Source: Jeotgalicoccus halotolerans (GTDB taxonomy: Bacteria; Bacillota; Bacilli; Staphylococcales; Salinicoccaceae). Taken from it: a stretch of 64,000 nucleotides of DNA. Shown one piece after another: positions 40,331-51,511 of this stretch. Every line of letters starts with the position of its first letter. Position 1 is the first letter of the stretch. The DNA lies in assembly GCF_003387165.1 (NCBI RefSeq), contig NZ_QUMW01000009.1, forward strand, positions 496,001 to 560,000. The letters run 5' to 3'. A program made the position numbers and the translations under genes. Below the pieces are notes generated by a model, which did not search any database, was not told the origin of the DNA, and saw only the letters and a program-made list of their open reading frames with translations.

Positions 40331-40586
40331 TTATCTCTTTGGAAACATAGCTTTTAACTAAAACTTCCATTATTTCATCGCGTTCAACGTGGCGAATCTG
40401 ATTACGGGCTTCATTATGGCGCGGAATATAGGCTGGATCTCCGCTTTGAAGGTAACCGACAATTTGGTTAATAGGATTATAGCCGCGTTCTTCCAATGTG
40501 TTATAAACGTTAGTGAGTACTGCTTTTACGTTTTCTTCTTTACGTTCATCAACACTGAATTTCATTGTTTTATCGAACTGGTCCAC
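40323..40586 (-). CDS. ireB: IreB-family regulatory phosphoprotein (YrzL)
   Basis: An 87-aa UPF0297/IreB protein ([18 protein letters not shown] in parts; [20 protein letters not shown] in parts). In Enterococcus it is a threonine phosphorylation target of the PASTA kinase IreK near its N-terminus, and Thr7 is conserved here. GTG at 40586 has AGGAG 9-10 bp upstream. Confidence 0.9.
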   Translation of the reverse strand: MDQFDKTMKFSVDERKEENVKAVLTNVYNTLEERGYNPINQIVGYLQSGDPAYIPRHNEARNQIRHVERDEIMEVLVKSYVSKEING

Positions 40587-40645
40587 AAAAAAGCACTCCT
40601 ATTCTTACTTCTGTATTTAATGATGATTATATCATCTTAGAGGTC

Positions 40646-43276
40646 CTAAATAAAATCTTTAATATACTCGTCAACAAACTGTAATGCTGCTGTTATACTT
40701 GCAACATCTGTCCCGCCGCCCTGAGCCATGTCCGGTCTGCCGCCGCCTTTGCCGTCGACAATACCGGCCATGCCCTTCATAATATCACCGGCGCGGACTT
40801 TCGATGTTAAATCTTTTGGAACAGTAACAACGAGTGATACTTTACCGTCCGTCACTGCAGCCAGTGCTATAATCGCATCCTGATTCTGCGATTTAATCAG
40901 GTCCATTTGAGCGCGAAGATCTTTCGCATCGGCTGCTTCAACTTCTTTTCTGATAACTGAAACGCCGTTTACTTCCAATGTTGCATCACCTAAATCATTT
41001 AATTTAGACTGCTGCAGTTCCGCTTTCAGTTTGTCATATGCATCCTGCTGCTCTTTTTTCTCTTCAAGCAGCTGTTCAAGTCTGTGTTCAACATTGCCTG
41101 TTTTTGTTTTAAGTGTACCGGCTACATTTTCGACTGTTTGCTCATATTCTTTGTAGAGCTCGACAGCGTATTTGCTGGTTACTGCTTCAATGCGTCTGAT
41201 GCCTGCCCCGATTCCGCTTTCTGAGACAATTTTAAATACTCCGATATATGCAGTATTTCTGACATGAATACCGCCGCACAGTTCGACTGAGTATTCGTCA
41301 ATATCCACAACACGCACTACATCGCCGTATTTCTCTCCAAACAGGGCCATAGCGCCTTTTTCTTTCGCTTCTGAAATCGGCATCTCTTCGATTGAAACAT
41401 TTAAGCCGGCATAGATTTTTTCGTTGACGTTATTTTCAATTTCTGCCAGCTGTTCTTTGTTTAAGGACTCCAGGTGAGAGAAGTCGAAACGGAGACGTTC
41501 GGCCTGAACGAGTGAACCTGCCTGATTTGCATGTTCTCCGATGACATCTTTTAAAGCCTGGTGCATTAAGTGAGTTGCCGTATGGTTTTTCATAACAAAG
41601 CTGCGTTTTTCTCTGTTTACGGCAAGTTTATACGTTTCGCCTGTTGTTAGCGTACCTTCAGTGACACGGATAACATGAACATTTTGCCCGTTAGGCGCTT
41701 TGTACACGTAGTCCACTTCAGCAGTGCCGCCTTCATTTGAAATAATCCCTGTGTCAGCAATCTGTCCGCCGCTCTCCGCATAAAAAGGTGTCTCAGAGAA
41801 AATGACTTCAACCTGGTTTTCTCCGCTGTAATCATTAACGATTTTGTCTTCTGCCACTATATAAAGCAGGCTGCTTTCTGAGCTTGTAGTTTCGTAACCT
41901 GTAAACACACTCGGTTCTGTAATACTGTGGAAGGTCTCCGATTGAACCTGCATCGAGTCCCCGCTTTTACGCGCCTCTCTTGCGCGCTGTTTCTGAGCAG
42001 TCATCTCTTCGGTAAAGCCCGATTCATCAACTTCGAGACCGTCGAGTGCTGCATATTCTACTGTCAGCTCATACGGGAACCCGTAGGTGTCGTAAAGTTT
42101 AAATGCATCTTTACCTGCAATGACTTTATCTCCGGCGAGTGCACGGTCTCGGAGACCCTGATAAATCTGCATGCCGTCGTCAAGCGTCGTAAGGAAGCGT
42201 TCTTCCTCGCCTTTAACAACATCTTTAATGAATGAAGCTTTCTTTTTTACATTCGGGTAGAATTCACCCATGACATCTCCGACGACATCGACCAGATTGT
42301 ACATAAATGCTTTATCGATTTTCAGGTCTTTACTGAAACGTACTGCCCGGCGGATTAATCTGCGAAGCACGTATCCGCGGCCTTCGTTTGAAGGCAGTGC
42401 ACCATCGGCAATGGCAAATGTAACAGTTCTGATATGGTCTGAAATCACTTTAAATGCCGTATCCAGTTCTTCCGATTCACCGTATTTCTGTCCGCTGACT
42501 TTTTCAATTTCTTGAATAATCGGTGTAAACAGGTCTGTATCGAAGTTTGTTTTTGCATCCTGAATAACACTTGCGATACGTTCAAGACCCATCCCTGTAT
42601 CAATATTCTGCTTAGGGAGCGGCGTATAGCTGCCGTCTTTATTATGGTTGAATTCACTGAAGACGAGGTTCCAGATTTCAAGGTACCGTTCATTTTCCCC
42701 GCCTGGATACATTTCTTCAGGCGGTGTTACCGTATCATAGTGCTCACCCCGGTCGTAGAAGATTTCACTGTTCGGTCCGCACGGGCCTTCGCCGATATCC
42801 CAGAAATTGCCCTCAATACGGATAATCCGCGATTCATCGAGACCGATAACATCTTTCCATATATTTAAAGCATCCGTATCTTCCGGGTGCACTGTAACGT
42901 ACAAGAGGTCCGGATCAAAGCCGATCCAGTCGCCATGCGTTAAAAACTCCCAGGCACGGACAATCGCTTCTTCTTTAAAATAGTCGCCTATGGAAAAGTT
43001 TCCGAGCATTTCAAAGAATGTATGGTGACGCGCAGTGAAACCGACATTTTCAATATCGTTAGTGCGTATGGCTTTCTGCGCGTTAACGATGCGTGGATTT
43101 TCAGGCACGACACGGCCGTCAAAATACTTCTTTAAGGTTGCAACTCCTGAGTTAATCCATAAAAGAGAATCGTCATCGATCGGCACGAGCGGTGCACTCG
43201 GTTCCACCATATGATTGTGTGCTTTAAAGTAATCTAAAAACATTTGGCGTACTTCATTGCCTGTTAATTTTTTCAT
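40646..43276 (-). CDS. alaS: Alanyl-tRNA synthetase
   Basis: An 876-aa enzyme. It has the catalytic domain (TARHHTFFEMLGNFSIGDYF in parts), the editing domain with HTATHLMH and the downstream CGGIH zinc motif, and a C-terminal oligomerisation domain with GGGRPDMAQGGG. ATG at 43276 is preferred, since the in-frame GTG at 43285 lies within the SD AGGAGTG. Preceded by an alanine T-box. Confidence 0.97.
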   Translation of the reverse strand: MKKLTGNEVRQMFLDYFKAHNHMVEPSAPLVPIDDDSLLWINSGVATLKKYFDGRVVPENPRIVNAQKAIRTNDIENVGFTARHHTFFEMLGNFSIGDYFKEEAIVRAWEFLTHGDWIGFDPDLLYVTVHPEDTDALNIWKDVIGLDESRIIRIEGNFWDIGEGPCGPNSEIFYDRGEHYDTVTPPEEMYPGGENERYLEIWNLVFSEFNHNKDGSYTPLPKQNIDTGMGLERIASVIQDAKTNFDTDLFTPIIQEIEKVSGQKYGESEELDTAFKVISDHIRTVTFAIADGALPSNEGRGYVLRRLIRRAVRFSKDLKIDKAFMYNLVDVVGDVMGEFYPNVKKKASFIKDVVKGEEERFLTTLDDGMQIYQGLRDRALAGDKVIAGKDAFKLYDTYGFPYELTVEYAALDGLEVDESGFTEEMTAQKQRAREARKSGDSMQVQSETFHSITEPSVFTGYETTSSESSLLYIVAEDKIVNDYSGENQVEVIFSETPFYAESGGQIADTGIISNEGGTAEVDYVYKAPNGQNVHVIRVTEGTLTTGETYKLAVNREKRSFVMKNHTATHLMHQALKDVIGEHANQAGSLVQAERLRFDFSHLESLNKEQLAEIENNVNEKIYAGLNVSIEEMPISEAKEKGAMALFGEKYGDVVRVVDIDEYSVELCGGIHVRNTAYIGVFKIVSESGIGAGIRRIEAVTSKYAVELYKEYEQTVENVAGTLKTKTGNVEHRLEQLLEEKKEQQDAYDKLKAELQQSKLNDLGDATLEVNGVSVIRKEVEAADAKDLRAQMDLIKSQNQDAIIALAAVTDGKVSLVVTVPKDLTSKVRAGDIMKGMAGIVDGKGGGRPDMAQGGGTDVASITAALQFVDEYIKDFI

Positions 43277-43285
43277 AGTTATCAC

Positions 43286-43493
43286 TCCTGTAATTTTATA
43301 AAAGAATACAAAAAAACCGCCCCTAATAAAGGGACGATTGTTACCGCGGTACCACCCAAATTATGACATAGTCATCACTTTAGTTTTTCTTAAACTGACT
43401 GAAAGGCAGCACATATACGGATTATCATTGTTTTCACCAGCCACAATGTCTCTAAAAGTAATACCCGCATATTCGGAAATTCAGCTTTTATTA
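43286..43493 (-). promoter_or_regulatory. Alanine T-box riboswitch of alaS
   Basis: On the minus strand TGGGTGGTACCGCGG (43344-43358) is the T-box antiterminator core. The terminator CGTCCC-TTTATTA-GGGGCG with seven T lies at 43310-43335. Upstream, CTGAA/TTCAG and ATATGCGG/CCGTATAT form the lower part of stem I, with a distal hairpin CATTGT/ACAATG whose loop contains GGTGAAA. The bubble on the 3' side offers GCT (43408-43410) as alanine specifier, followed by a purine. Confidence 0.93.
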
Positions 43494-43499
43494 GTACCA

Positions 43500-43528
43500 A
43501 TTATAATTTTATAATCATTTAGTGTCAA
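43500..43528 (-). promoter_or_regulatory. SigA promoter of alaS
   Basis: Perfect TTGACA (43523-43528), 17-bp spacer, perfect TATAAT (43500-43505) on the minus strand. The -35 overlaps the recD2 stop codon. Confidence 0.92.
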
Positions 43529-45888
43529 ACAAATTCGTACGGAGTGACACTTTCCATGCCGATCATCGGATCAATCGTCATGTTTTCAATCATTTCATCT
43601 GTTAGATATTCGGGCAGCTCCCCCGGATCTTCTTTATATACTTTACAGTATTTTTGCAGGAACTGCTGCAGCATCGTATTTCTCGGAATACCTTCGCGTT
43701 TAATCGCGCTGTAAAAAGCATTGGCGTCGCCGCACAGTATTAATGATTCTTTCGCTCTCGTAATTCCCGTATAAATGATATTTTTCATCAGCATATGGTA
43801 ATAACTCGAGACGATTGGCATAATGACAATCGGGTATTCACTGCCCTGCGCTTTATGGATACTTGTACAATAGGCGTGCGACAGTTCCGTCAGGTCACTG
43901 CGTTCATAGGCGATTTTCGTATTGTCATAATCCACAACGAGCGTATCTTTATCTACATCATCCGTATTTTTAAAGTAGATACCGTCGATAATACCGGAGT
44001 CGCCGTTAAAGATATTATCTTCTGTCCGGTTAATCAGCTGAATGACTTTATCTCCCGTCCGGAAAATTTTGTCGCCGAACTCGAGTTCTGTTTTGTCCTC
44101 AGACTCAGGATTTAAAATTTTCTGCAGAAGCTGATTTAAAATATTAATTCCTGCCGGCCCTCTGTAGATCGGTGCCAGCACCTGAATATCCCGCATGTCA
44201 TATCCTTTTTTTACAGCTTTGGATACTACTGTATCGACTACATCGGCAATTTGATTTGTTCCTGCTGGAATAAAAAGTCGGTCTTTAAATTTATCGTTTA
44301 TATCCATCGGTACGCCTTTGTCGATATCATAGGCCAGTTTGACAATTGAAGATCCTTCACCCTGGCGGTAGACAGTATCGAGTACAGTCGTTTTAATTGT
44401 CCCGGAACCGATTAAATCTTTAAAGACAGTTCCCGGACCGACCGACGGCAGCTGTGCACTGTCGCCGACAAAGACGAGCTTTGTATGAGGCATAACGTTC
44501 TGGATAAACTGATAAAACAGCCAGGTATCCACCATCGACATTTCATCCACGATAATCAATTCCGCATCAATTTCGTTGTCGATAATATCGTCGACTGCCG
44601 TATCCTGACCCCAGCCAATCAGCCTGTGAATCGTACTCGCTTCAATACCGGAAGTGTCGGCCATCCGCTTAGACGCCCGTCCCGTGGGGGCGACGAGTTT
44701 GACCGGATAGTTTTTCGGTTCATATGAATCGTAATCTTCATATTCAAAGATTTCCTGATACAAGGTAATAATCCCTTTAACTATCGTAGTTTTACCGGTC
44801 CCCGGCCCGCCGGTAATAATCGATACTTTTTCTGTCAGCGCATTTAAGATTGCATGGCGCTGCTTGTCGTTATAATCAATCGACAGCGTTTTCTCAATAC
44901 CGCTGATGACATCTTTAGCATGTTCTAAATCAAGCTCATCAGGATTATGCGCGAGAATACTGCTTACTTTCTCGGCAGCTTTATGTTCTGAATAATAAAT
45001 ATTCGGCAGCGTGACTCTGTCTTCTGTAATAACAAGTTTTTTATTCAGTGCCAGCTGCTCTGCTGCAACGGCTACATCATCGCCCCTGAAATATATACCG
45101 GATGTATTCAGCCGCTCGAGCGTTTTTTCCTTTAGTTCTTCATGCATGATATAAGTGTGGCCAATGCTCGTAATTTCATCATTCAGTGTGTGCATCACAC
45201 CCGCAACAAGACGTTCCGGATCATCCGGTTCTATACCTGCGTTAAGCGCTATCTGGTCAGCTTTTTTAAAGCCGATGCCGAATATATCACTGACGAGCTG
45301 ATACGGATGGTTCTCGAGAACATTTAAGGTATCTTCCTTGTATGTATCGATAATTTTTGAACGTTTTGACGGTTCGATATTCAATTTAATCATCAGGAGA
45401 TAAGCTTCATCTGCCACATTTGAACTGCGGACAGTTTCAGTAATCTGCAGTTTTTTAGCTTTTGTCAGCCCTCTGACTTCATTTAATGCATTATCATCTT
45501 TTACAATTTTGCTGAGCGCATCGAGGCCCAGTGCATCGACAATTTTTTCAGCCGTCTTCTCGCCGACACCCGGAAATTTATCGCTCGAGAAATACTGCAC
45601 CAGGCCGTGGCTCGTATTCGGGATTTCTTTTTTAAATTCAGTAGCGCTGAACTGCTCGCCGAAACGGGCATGCTGCGTCACCTTGCCTGTAAATTTATAA
45701 CTCTCTGTTTCCTGGATATCATGAAAATGGCCGGTAACAATTGCATCATCTTTAAATTGGGTGTTCGTCTTTGAGACATTGACACGCAGAACATGAAACC
45801 GCGTATCTGCACTCATAAAAATTACACGGTCCACATCACCGATAATATAAAGTTCATCATAGATAGATGTCTGTGCATCAGATGTCAT
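43525..45888 (-). CDS. recD2: ATP-dependent DNA helicase RecD2
   Basis: A 787-aa SF1B 5'-3' helicase without a RecB partner. The extended N-terminal region with helix-hairpin-helix motifs (FPGVGEKTAEKIVDALG, FGIGFKKADQIA) distinguishes RecD2 from RecD. Walker A is GGPGTGKTTIVKG, Walker B VDEMSMVDTWL, and motif VI SIHKAQGSEYP. Overlaps nothing; 6 bp after the TPR gene. Confidence 0.95.
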   Translation of the reverse strand: MTSDAQTSIYDELYIIGDVDRVIFMSADTRFHVLRVNVSKTNTQFKDDAIVTGHFHDIQETESYKFTGKVTQHARFGEQFSATEFKKEIPNTSHGLVQYFSSDKFPGVGEKTAEKIVDALGLDALSKIVKDDNALNEVRGLTKAKKLQITETVRSSNVADEAYLLMIKLNIEPSKRSKIIDTYKEDTLNVLENHPYQLVSDIFGIGFKKADQIALNAGIEPDDPERLVAGVMHTLNDEITSIGHTYIMHEELKEKTLERLNTSGIYFRGDDVAVAAEQLALNKKLVITEDRVTLPNIYYSEHKAAEKVSSILAHNPDELDLEHAKDVISGIEKTLSIDYNDKQRHAILNALTEKVSIITGGPGTGKTTIVKGIITLYQEIFEYEDYDSYEPKNYPVKLVAPTGRASKRMADTSGIEASTIHRLIGWGQDTAVDDIIDNEIDAELIIVDEMSMVDTWLFYQFIQNVMPHTKLVFVGDSAQLPSVGPGTVFKDLIGSGTIKTTVLDTVYRQGEGSSIVKLAYDIDKGVPMDINDKFKDRLFIPAGTNQIADVVDTVVSKAVKKGYDMRDIQVLAPIYRGPAGINILNQLLQKILNPESEDKTELEFGDKIFRTGDKVIQLINRTEDNIFNGDSGIIDGIYFKNTDDVDKDTLVVDYDNTKIAYERSDLTELSHAYCTSIHKAQGSEYPIVIMPIVSSYYHMLMKNIIYTGITRAKESLILCGDANAFYSAIKREGIPRNTMLQQFLQKYCKVYKEDPGELPEYLTDEMIENMTIDPMIGMESVTPYEFV

Positions 45889-45894
45889 AATGAT

Positions 45895-46538
45895 CTACTC
45901 CAATTCTTTAAATTTTTGCAGAGCATGCTGCGCAAGATGATGGTCAGGCTGTATGTCAACAGCACGTCTAAAGTGTTTTTGCGCCGTTTTTGAATCTTCA
46001 TCTTTCATATAAACGGCGAGACCGAGGTTGTACTCCGCATCTGCGTGATTCTGTACCTCTGTCACGGATGTCAGCAATTTTACAGCCGGTTCGTACTGTT
46101 CCAGCTGGCACAATGTTAAGCCGTATTCAAAATTGATATCTGTATCTTCAGGTTTTTTGTTATACGCAGCCTCAAAAAACGGGATACTCATTGCAAAATT
46201 ATCTGTATTCATATAGGAACGTGCAATCATAAAATTTAAATCGCCGTCTTCATAATGTTTATCATAAACGCTTAAATACAAGGTAAGTGCTTCTTTATAG
46301 CGTTCAGCATTAAAGTACAGATTTCCAAGCGTGTAGCCCGCGCTGAAACTGTCCGGCTTCAGCACCAGCGCCTGCTGCAGGAAGCGTTCCGCTTCCTCTA
46401 TTTTACCAATACCGCCGAGAACTACCGCTCCATTAATATAATGGGTTTCGTCTTGCGGGTTTTCATCAATCGTTTTAAAAATCAATTCCAGTGCTTTCTC
46501 GTGTTCTCCTGCTTCAATATATTTTTGATAATCAAACA

Positions 46539-46539
<1 letters not shown>
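45895..46539 (-). CDS. Tetratricopeptide-repeat protein
   Basis: A 214-aa protein made of about five TPR units (AGYTLGNLYFNAERYKEALTLY in parts; INFEYGLTLCQLEQYEPAVKLL in parts; AEYNLGLAVYMKDEDSKTAQKHF in parts). No signal peptide, so cytosolic. Homologues lie between mnmA and recD2 in Bacillus (YrrB) and Staphylococcus. Presumably a scaffold; the partner is unknown. One-base overlap with mnmA (TAATG). Confidence 0.9.
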
Positions 46540-47672
<1,133 letters not shown>

Positions 47673-48806
47673 TTATATAAACCCGTTCTTACCGAGTTTT
47701 GTGTATATAGTTTTAAGTTTTTCCGCGATATATTTCATGTCGTCTTCAGTCAGCTGTTCACCAAAGCTGAAACGGATAGAACTTCTCGCACGGTCTTCAT
47801 TGTACATTGCTTCAATGACATGCGACGGCTGAACAGTTCCTGCATTGCATGCCGATCCGCCGGAGGCGTATATACCCGCCATATCCAGCGCAGTTAACAG
47901 ATATTCGGAAGTAGTCCAGGGAAAGTACAAATTAACAATATGGTTTGTCTGTGTAGTAACGTCACCGTTCACTTCAAACGGTACTTCCTGCTGCTCTAGT
48001 TCCTTAAGCAGTGTTTCTTTTAATGATCGCAGCACTTTTGTATTTTCCTCGCGGTTTTCGTCTGCTTTTTCGACTGCTTTCATCATCGCGTAGGCGTATA
48101 AAGTATTTTCTGTTCCTGCACGGCGTTCCCGTTCCTGCGAACCGCCCGTAATCAATCTTTTCAGATGGGTGTTGCGTCTCACATACAGTACACCAATTCC
48201 TTTTGGCGCATGCAGTTTATGACCGCTCAGCGTCAGGAAGTCGCAGTTCAGTGTTTCTGTATCGACCGGCAGCTGTTTAAAGGCCTGCACTGCATCGATA
48301 TGCAGCAGCGCTCCGCTGTCTTTTAGAACCTCTTTGATGTCTGCCATCGGCTGAACAGTACCCGTTTCGTTGTTGACCATAATAATCGAGACGAGTTTCG
48401 TTTCTTCAGTCAGTGCATCTTTCAGTTCATCGATATCGATCCGGCCATCTTTGTCGACGCTTAAATAAGTAACATCACACGTATCCTCGAAATCCTGATA
48501 TGTTTCTTTAACAGAAGCATGTTCTACAGCTGTTGTGATGATATGCGGTCTCTCATAATAATCCGCTGTCCCGCGAATTACCATATTATTGGCTTCGGTA
48601 GCACTGCCGGTAAACACTATTTCATCCGGATGTGCATTGAGGCGTTTCGCTATATTTTTACGGGATGCTTCGTAAAACGCTTTGGCTTCCTTGCCGATAC
48701 GGTGAATACTTGACGGATTGCCGAATTTATCCGCCGAATTGAGCATACTTTTTAAAATTTCTTCATCTATAGGAGTCGTGGCTGCATAATCCACATAAAT
48801 TGACAT
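47673..48806 (-). CDS. Cysteine desulfurase (YrvO/IscS-like)
   Basis: A 378-aa PLP enzyme. PLP lysine K197 (SGHKLHAPKG), N-terminal YVDYAATTP and mobile-loop cysteine in GGSACNAG. ATG at 48806 has AGGGATAAC upstream, and six further in-frame residues are rejected. Next to mnmA, it probably supplies persulfide for s2U34. In staphylococci cymR usually follows directly upstream; here an 8-kb block intervenes. Confidence 0.93.
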   Translation of the reverse strand: MSIYVDYAATTPIDEEILKSMLNSADKFGNPSSIHRIGKEAKAFYEASRKNIAKRLNAHPDEIVFTGSATEANNMVIRGTADYYERPHIITTAVEHASVKETYQDFEDTCDVTYLSVDKDGRIDIDELKDALTEETKLVSIIMVNNETGTVQPMADIKEVLKDSGALLHIDAVQAFKQLPVDTETLNCDFLTLSGHKLHAPKGIGVLYVRRNTHLKRLITGGSQERERRAGTENTLYAYAMMKAVEKADENREENTKVLRSLKETLLKELEQQEVPFEVNGDVTTQTNHIVNLYFPWTTSEYLLTALDMAGIYASGGSACNAGTVQPSHVIEAMYNEDRARSSIRFSFGEQLTEDDMKYIAEKLKTIYTKLGKNGFI

Positions 48807-48932
48807 GTTATCCCTACCCATCATCTACTTTTAATTCTTATAGATTTTACCATGTTCAGGCAGATATTTATACTTTTCTGCTTGATTATAAGACAATACT
48901 AGATGATAGATAAATTACCTGGAGGTTTCAAG

Positions 48933-49940
48933 ATGACTAAAAAAATTAATATTTCAGTACTGAATTTAGTACCCGTTCGTGAAGGCTCAAATGCAACCGG
49001 TGCATTTGAAGATATGATCACCCTCGCCAAGCACGTGGACGGTTCAAGTTATCAGCGCTACTGGATATCGGAGCATCATAATATGGTATCCATCGCTTCC
49101 AGTGCAACGCGCCAGCTGATTCAGCACATACTTCAGAATACGGAACATCTGCGTGTCGGCAGCGGCGGAGTAATGCTGCCAAACCATTCACCGTATATTG
49201 TCGCTGAAGAATTCGGGACACTATATGCAATTTTCGGCGACCGTCTGGATCTCGGACTCGGACGTGCACCGGGTACTGATATGCTGACGGCAAATGCTAT
49301 CCGCCGCAATAATCACGATGGTGTATTTTCATTTAAAGATGAAATTGAAGAGCTGCAGAGATATTTATCGAATTCCGGCACTTCCCTCGTTGCTTATCCG
49401 GGAAATAATACGCATATTCCAATCTATGTACTCGGCTCGTCAACGGACTCAGCATATATCGCAGCAAGTCTTGGACTGCCTTATGCCTTTGCAGCACACT
49501 TTGCGCCGGCACAGATGAAAGAAGCATTTTCAATTTATGAAAATAACTTTAAACCGAGCAAGCAGCTGTCAAAACCTTATAAAATGGTCTCAAACAATGT
49601 GATTTTAGCTGATACAAAAGCGCAGGCAGAATATTTAGCAACGACACACTATATGAATGTTCTCAGTTTATTCAGAAGTTCGCGCATGCTGCTGCAGCCG
49701 CCTGTAGATTCTATGGATGGCATCTGGTCACCGCGTGAAGAACACGCAATTAATACCCAGTTCCCGCTGCAGTTCTTCGGAACTAAAGAAGACGCATTTC
49801 AGCAGCTGAAAGACTTCCAGCAGGAATTCGATATCGATGAAATTATCGCGGCGGCTTATATTTACGATATGGATGCTTTACTGAAATCTTATGATTTGTT
49901 TGAAGAAGCGGTGAAAGAATATAACGCAGAAATAGAATAA
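48933..49940 (+). CDS. Luciferase-like (LLM class) flavin-dependent monooxygenase
   Basis: A 335-aa TIM-barrel enzyme of the bacterial luciferase superfamily, single-component subgroup (LGLGRAPGTD, RYWISEHHNM, VGSGGVMLPNHSPYIVAEEFG in parts). Substrate unknown; homologues such as Bacillus YceB and YhbW are uncharacterised. GGAGG lies 7 bp before the ATG at 48933. Transcribed away from the cysteine desulfurase gene. Confidence 0.88.
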   Translation: MTKKINISVLNLVPVREGSNATGAFEDMITLAKHVDGSSYQRYWISEHHNMVSIASSATRQLIQHILQNTEHLRVGSGGVMLPNHSPYIVAEEFGTLYAIFGDRLDLGLGRAPGTDMLTANAIRRNNHDGVFSFKDEIEELQRYLSNSGTSLVAYPGNNTHIPIYVLGSSTDSAYIAASLGLPYAFAAHFAPAQMKEAFSIYENNFKPSKQLSKPYKMVSNNVILADTKAQAEYLATTHYMNVLSLFRSSRMLLQPPVDSMDGIWSPREEHAINTQFPLQFFGTKEDAFQQLKDFQQEFDIDEIIAAAYIYDMDALLKSYDLFEEAVKEYNAEIE

Positions 49941-49954
49941 AGATTGTATTTACC

Positions 49955-49988
49955 AGCAGAATTGCCTATTGAGGGTATTCTGCTTTTT
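49955..49988 (+). terminator. Terminator of the LLM monooxygenase gene
   Basis: AGCAGAAT and ATTCTGCT separated by 14 bases, then TTTTTG, 15 bp after the stop codon. Confidence 0.8.
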
Positions 49989-50098
49989 GTATTTTGGGAG
50001 GTGTATGCGGAAGTATGAGAATAGTTTTAAGTACATCGCGGATTCACCGTAGTACTCGGACCTCCTCCACCCTTCCAAGGCCGCACCAAGGCCGAAAA

Positions 50099-50119
50099 AA
50101 AGGGGCTGATTATCAGCCC
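50099..50119 (-). terminator. Terminator of the YdaT-like gene
   Basis: GGGGCTGAT, T, ATCAGCCCC, then CTTTTTTT on the minus strand; 15 bp after the stop. Confidence 0.88.
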
Positions 50120-50134
50120 CTCATCAAATTAATC

Positions 50135-50572
50135 CTATTCTTTTTTTCCATCTTTTGTATACTTCACGACTTTCGAACCTTTGTTATCTGCGATTTCTTC
50201 TGCGCGCTCAACTGCTTCATTTTTATATTTGTAAGTGCCAGCCGCACGTTTCGCTTTAACAGATTTAACCGTCCATTCTTCAGTGTTGTCATCGTATTTC
50301 ACGATAACATTTTCATCAAGCAGATCGGGATTCGCGCTGTCGGTCTCGTGTGAATCATTTTTCGACGGATTACCTTCTTTTTCAAATTCTTTCAGTTCTT
50401 TTTCAGATGCATTTTTATACCATTCTTTACCTTCGGATGTTGCAATCGGCACCGCGCGTTCTTCGCTGTAGCCGCTGTCTAAGAGCGCATTCGCTATATC
50501 GATAATTTTCTTTCGTTCAAGTTTATCGAAGTTCTTCAGTGAATCGGGATAATCCTGCATACTCCAAGCCAT
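50135..50572 (-). CDS. DUF2188 protein, YdaT-like general stress protein
   Basis: A 145-aa protein. The N-terminal part (WSMQDYPDSLKNFDKLERKK, IDIANALLDSGYSEERAVPIATSEGKEW in parts) matches Bacillus YdaT. The C-terminal DUF2188 domain is a short lysine/alanine-rich beta-alpha repeat (WTVKSVKAKRAAGTYKYKNEA in parts). YdaT belongs to the SigB general stress regulon in Bacillus; no SigB promoter was confirmed here. ATG at 50572 has AGGACTGAT upstream. Confidence 0.8.
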   Translation of the reverse strand: MAWSMQDYPDSLKNFDKLERKKIIDIANALLDSGYSEERAVPIATSEGKEWYKNASEKELKEFEKEGNPSKNDSHETDSANPDLLDENVIVKYDDNTEEWTVKSVKAKRAAGTYKYKNEAVERAEEIADNKGSKVVKYTKDGKKE

Positions 50573-50631
50573 GATATCAGTCCTTTTCCATAGAAATTTA
50601 ACTAATATCACTTTTCCCTGTTAAACAGTTC

Positions 50632-51510
50632 TTAAACTCCCGCTTTAGTATACACACTCACAATCTCGTGGTGCACATCCTGTACTTCCTGCAGCTTTGT
50701 GAGCACTGCTTCAAGCACGTCTTCCTCCGCCAGCGTCAGCACTGTCGGGCCTGCACCGCTGATAACAGTTGCAAGTGCACCCGCCTCAAGCGCTGCAGTT
50801 TTAATATCATTAAATTCTTTTATCAGCGGCTGACGGTAGGGTTCGTGGAAACTGTCTTTCATCATCAGCTCCCCCATCAATCTGTAATCTTTATTATGCA
50901 AAGCAAGAATCATTACATTGGCAAGCGCGTTCTGTGCGACCGCTTCGCTTCTTGTGTAGGCATTCGGCAGGACGTCACGCGCCTCTTCAGTATTTATTTC
51001 ATACTCAGGTACACTCACAATCAAACCGATATTATCCAGATTTAAATGATAGTAAAAAAGTTCTCCCTGCTGATAAAAACCAACGAATGCTCCGCCCGTT
51101 ATGCACGGTCCGACATTATCCGGGTGCCCTTCTATTTCACAGCCGAGCAGTACTTTATCATAGTCGGTTAAATTAAGTTCCAGAAAATAATCAGCAAGTT
51201 CAATTCCTGCGACAATAGCACTCGATGACGAGCCGAGTCCGTGGGACAGCGGAATTTCACTTTGCATTTCAATATGCAGGGCCGGCAGTTCTTTATTGTA
51301 TTTTTCTGCAATGGAGCGCGCTGTTGTGAATACTAAATTCGTTTCATCTGACGGCAGTACATACAGTGCAAAGTCTTTAAACGACACTTTGAAGGAATCC
51401 GCAAGTGTCGCTTCTATATATAAAAACTTGTTAATTGCAACGCCGATTGAGTCAAATCCCAGGCCGAGATTGGCACTGGAAGCTGGTATTTTTAACGATA
51501 AATCAGCCAT
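50632..51510 (-). CDS. thrB: Homoserine kinase
   Basis: A 292-aa GHMP kinase phosphorylating homoserine. PASSANLGLGFDSIG (residues 10-24), the ATP loop HGLGSSSSAIVAG and GAGPTVLTL are the three GHMP motifs. Last gene of hom-thrC-thrB, 1 bp after thrC. Confidence 0.95.
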   Translation of the reverse strand: MADLSLKIPASSANLGLGFDSIGVAINKFLYIEATLADSFKVSFKDFALYVLPSDETNLVFTTARSIAEKYNKELPALHIEMQSEIPLSHGLGSSSSAIVAGIELADYFLELNLTDYDKVLLGCEIEGHPDNVGPCITGGAFVGFYQQGELFYYHLNLDNIGLIVSVPEYEINTEEARDVLPNAYTRSEAVAQNALANVMILALHNKDYRLMGELMMKDSFHEPYRQPLIKEFNDIKTAALEAGALATVISGAGPTVLTLAEEDVLEAVLTKLQEVQDVHHEIVSVYTKAGV

Positions 51511-51511
51511 C

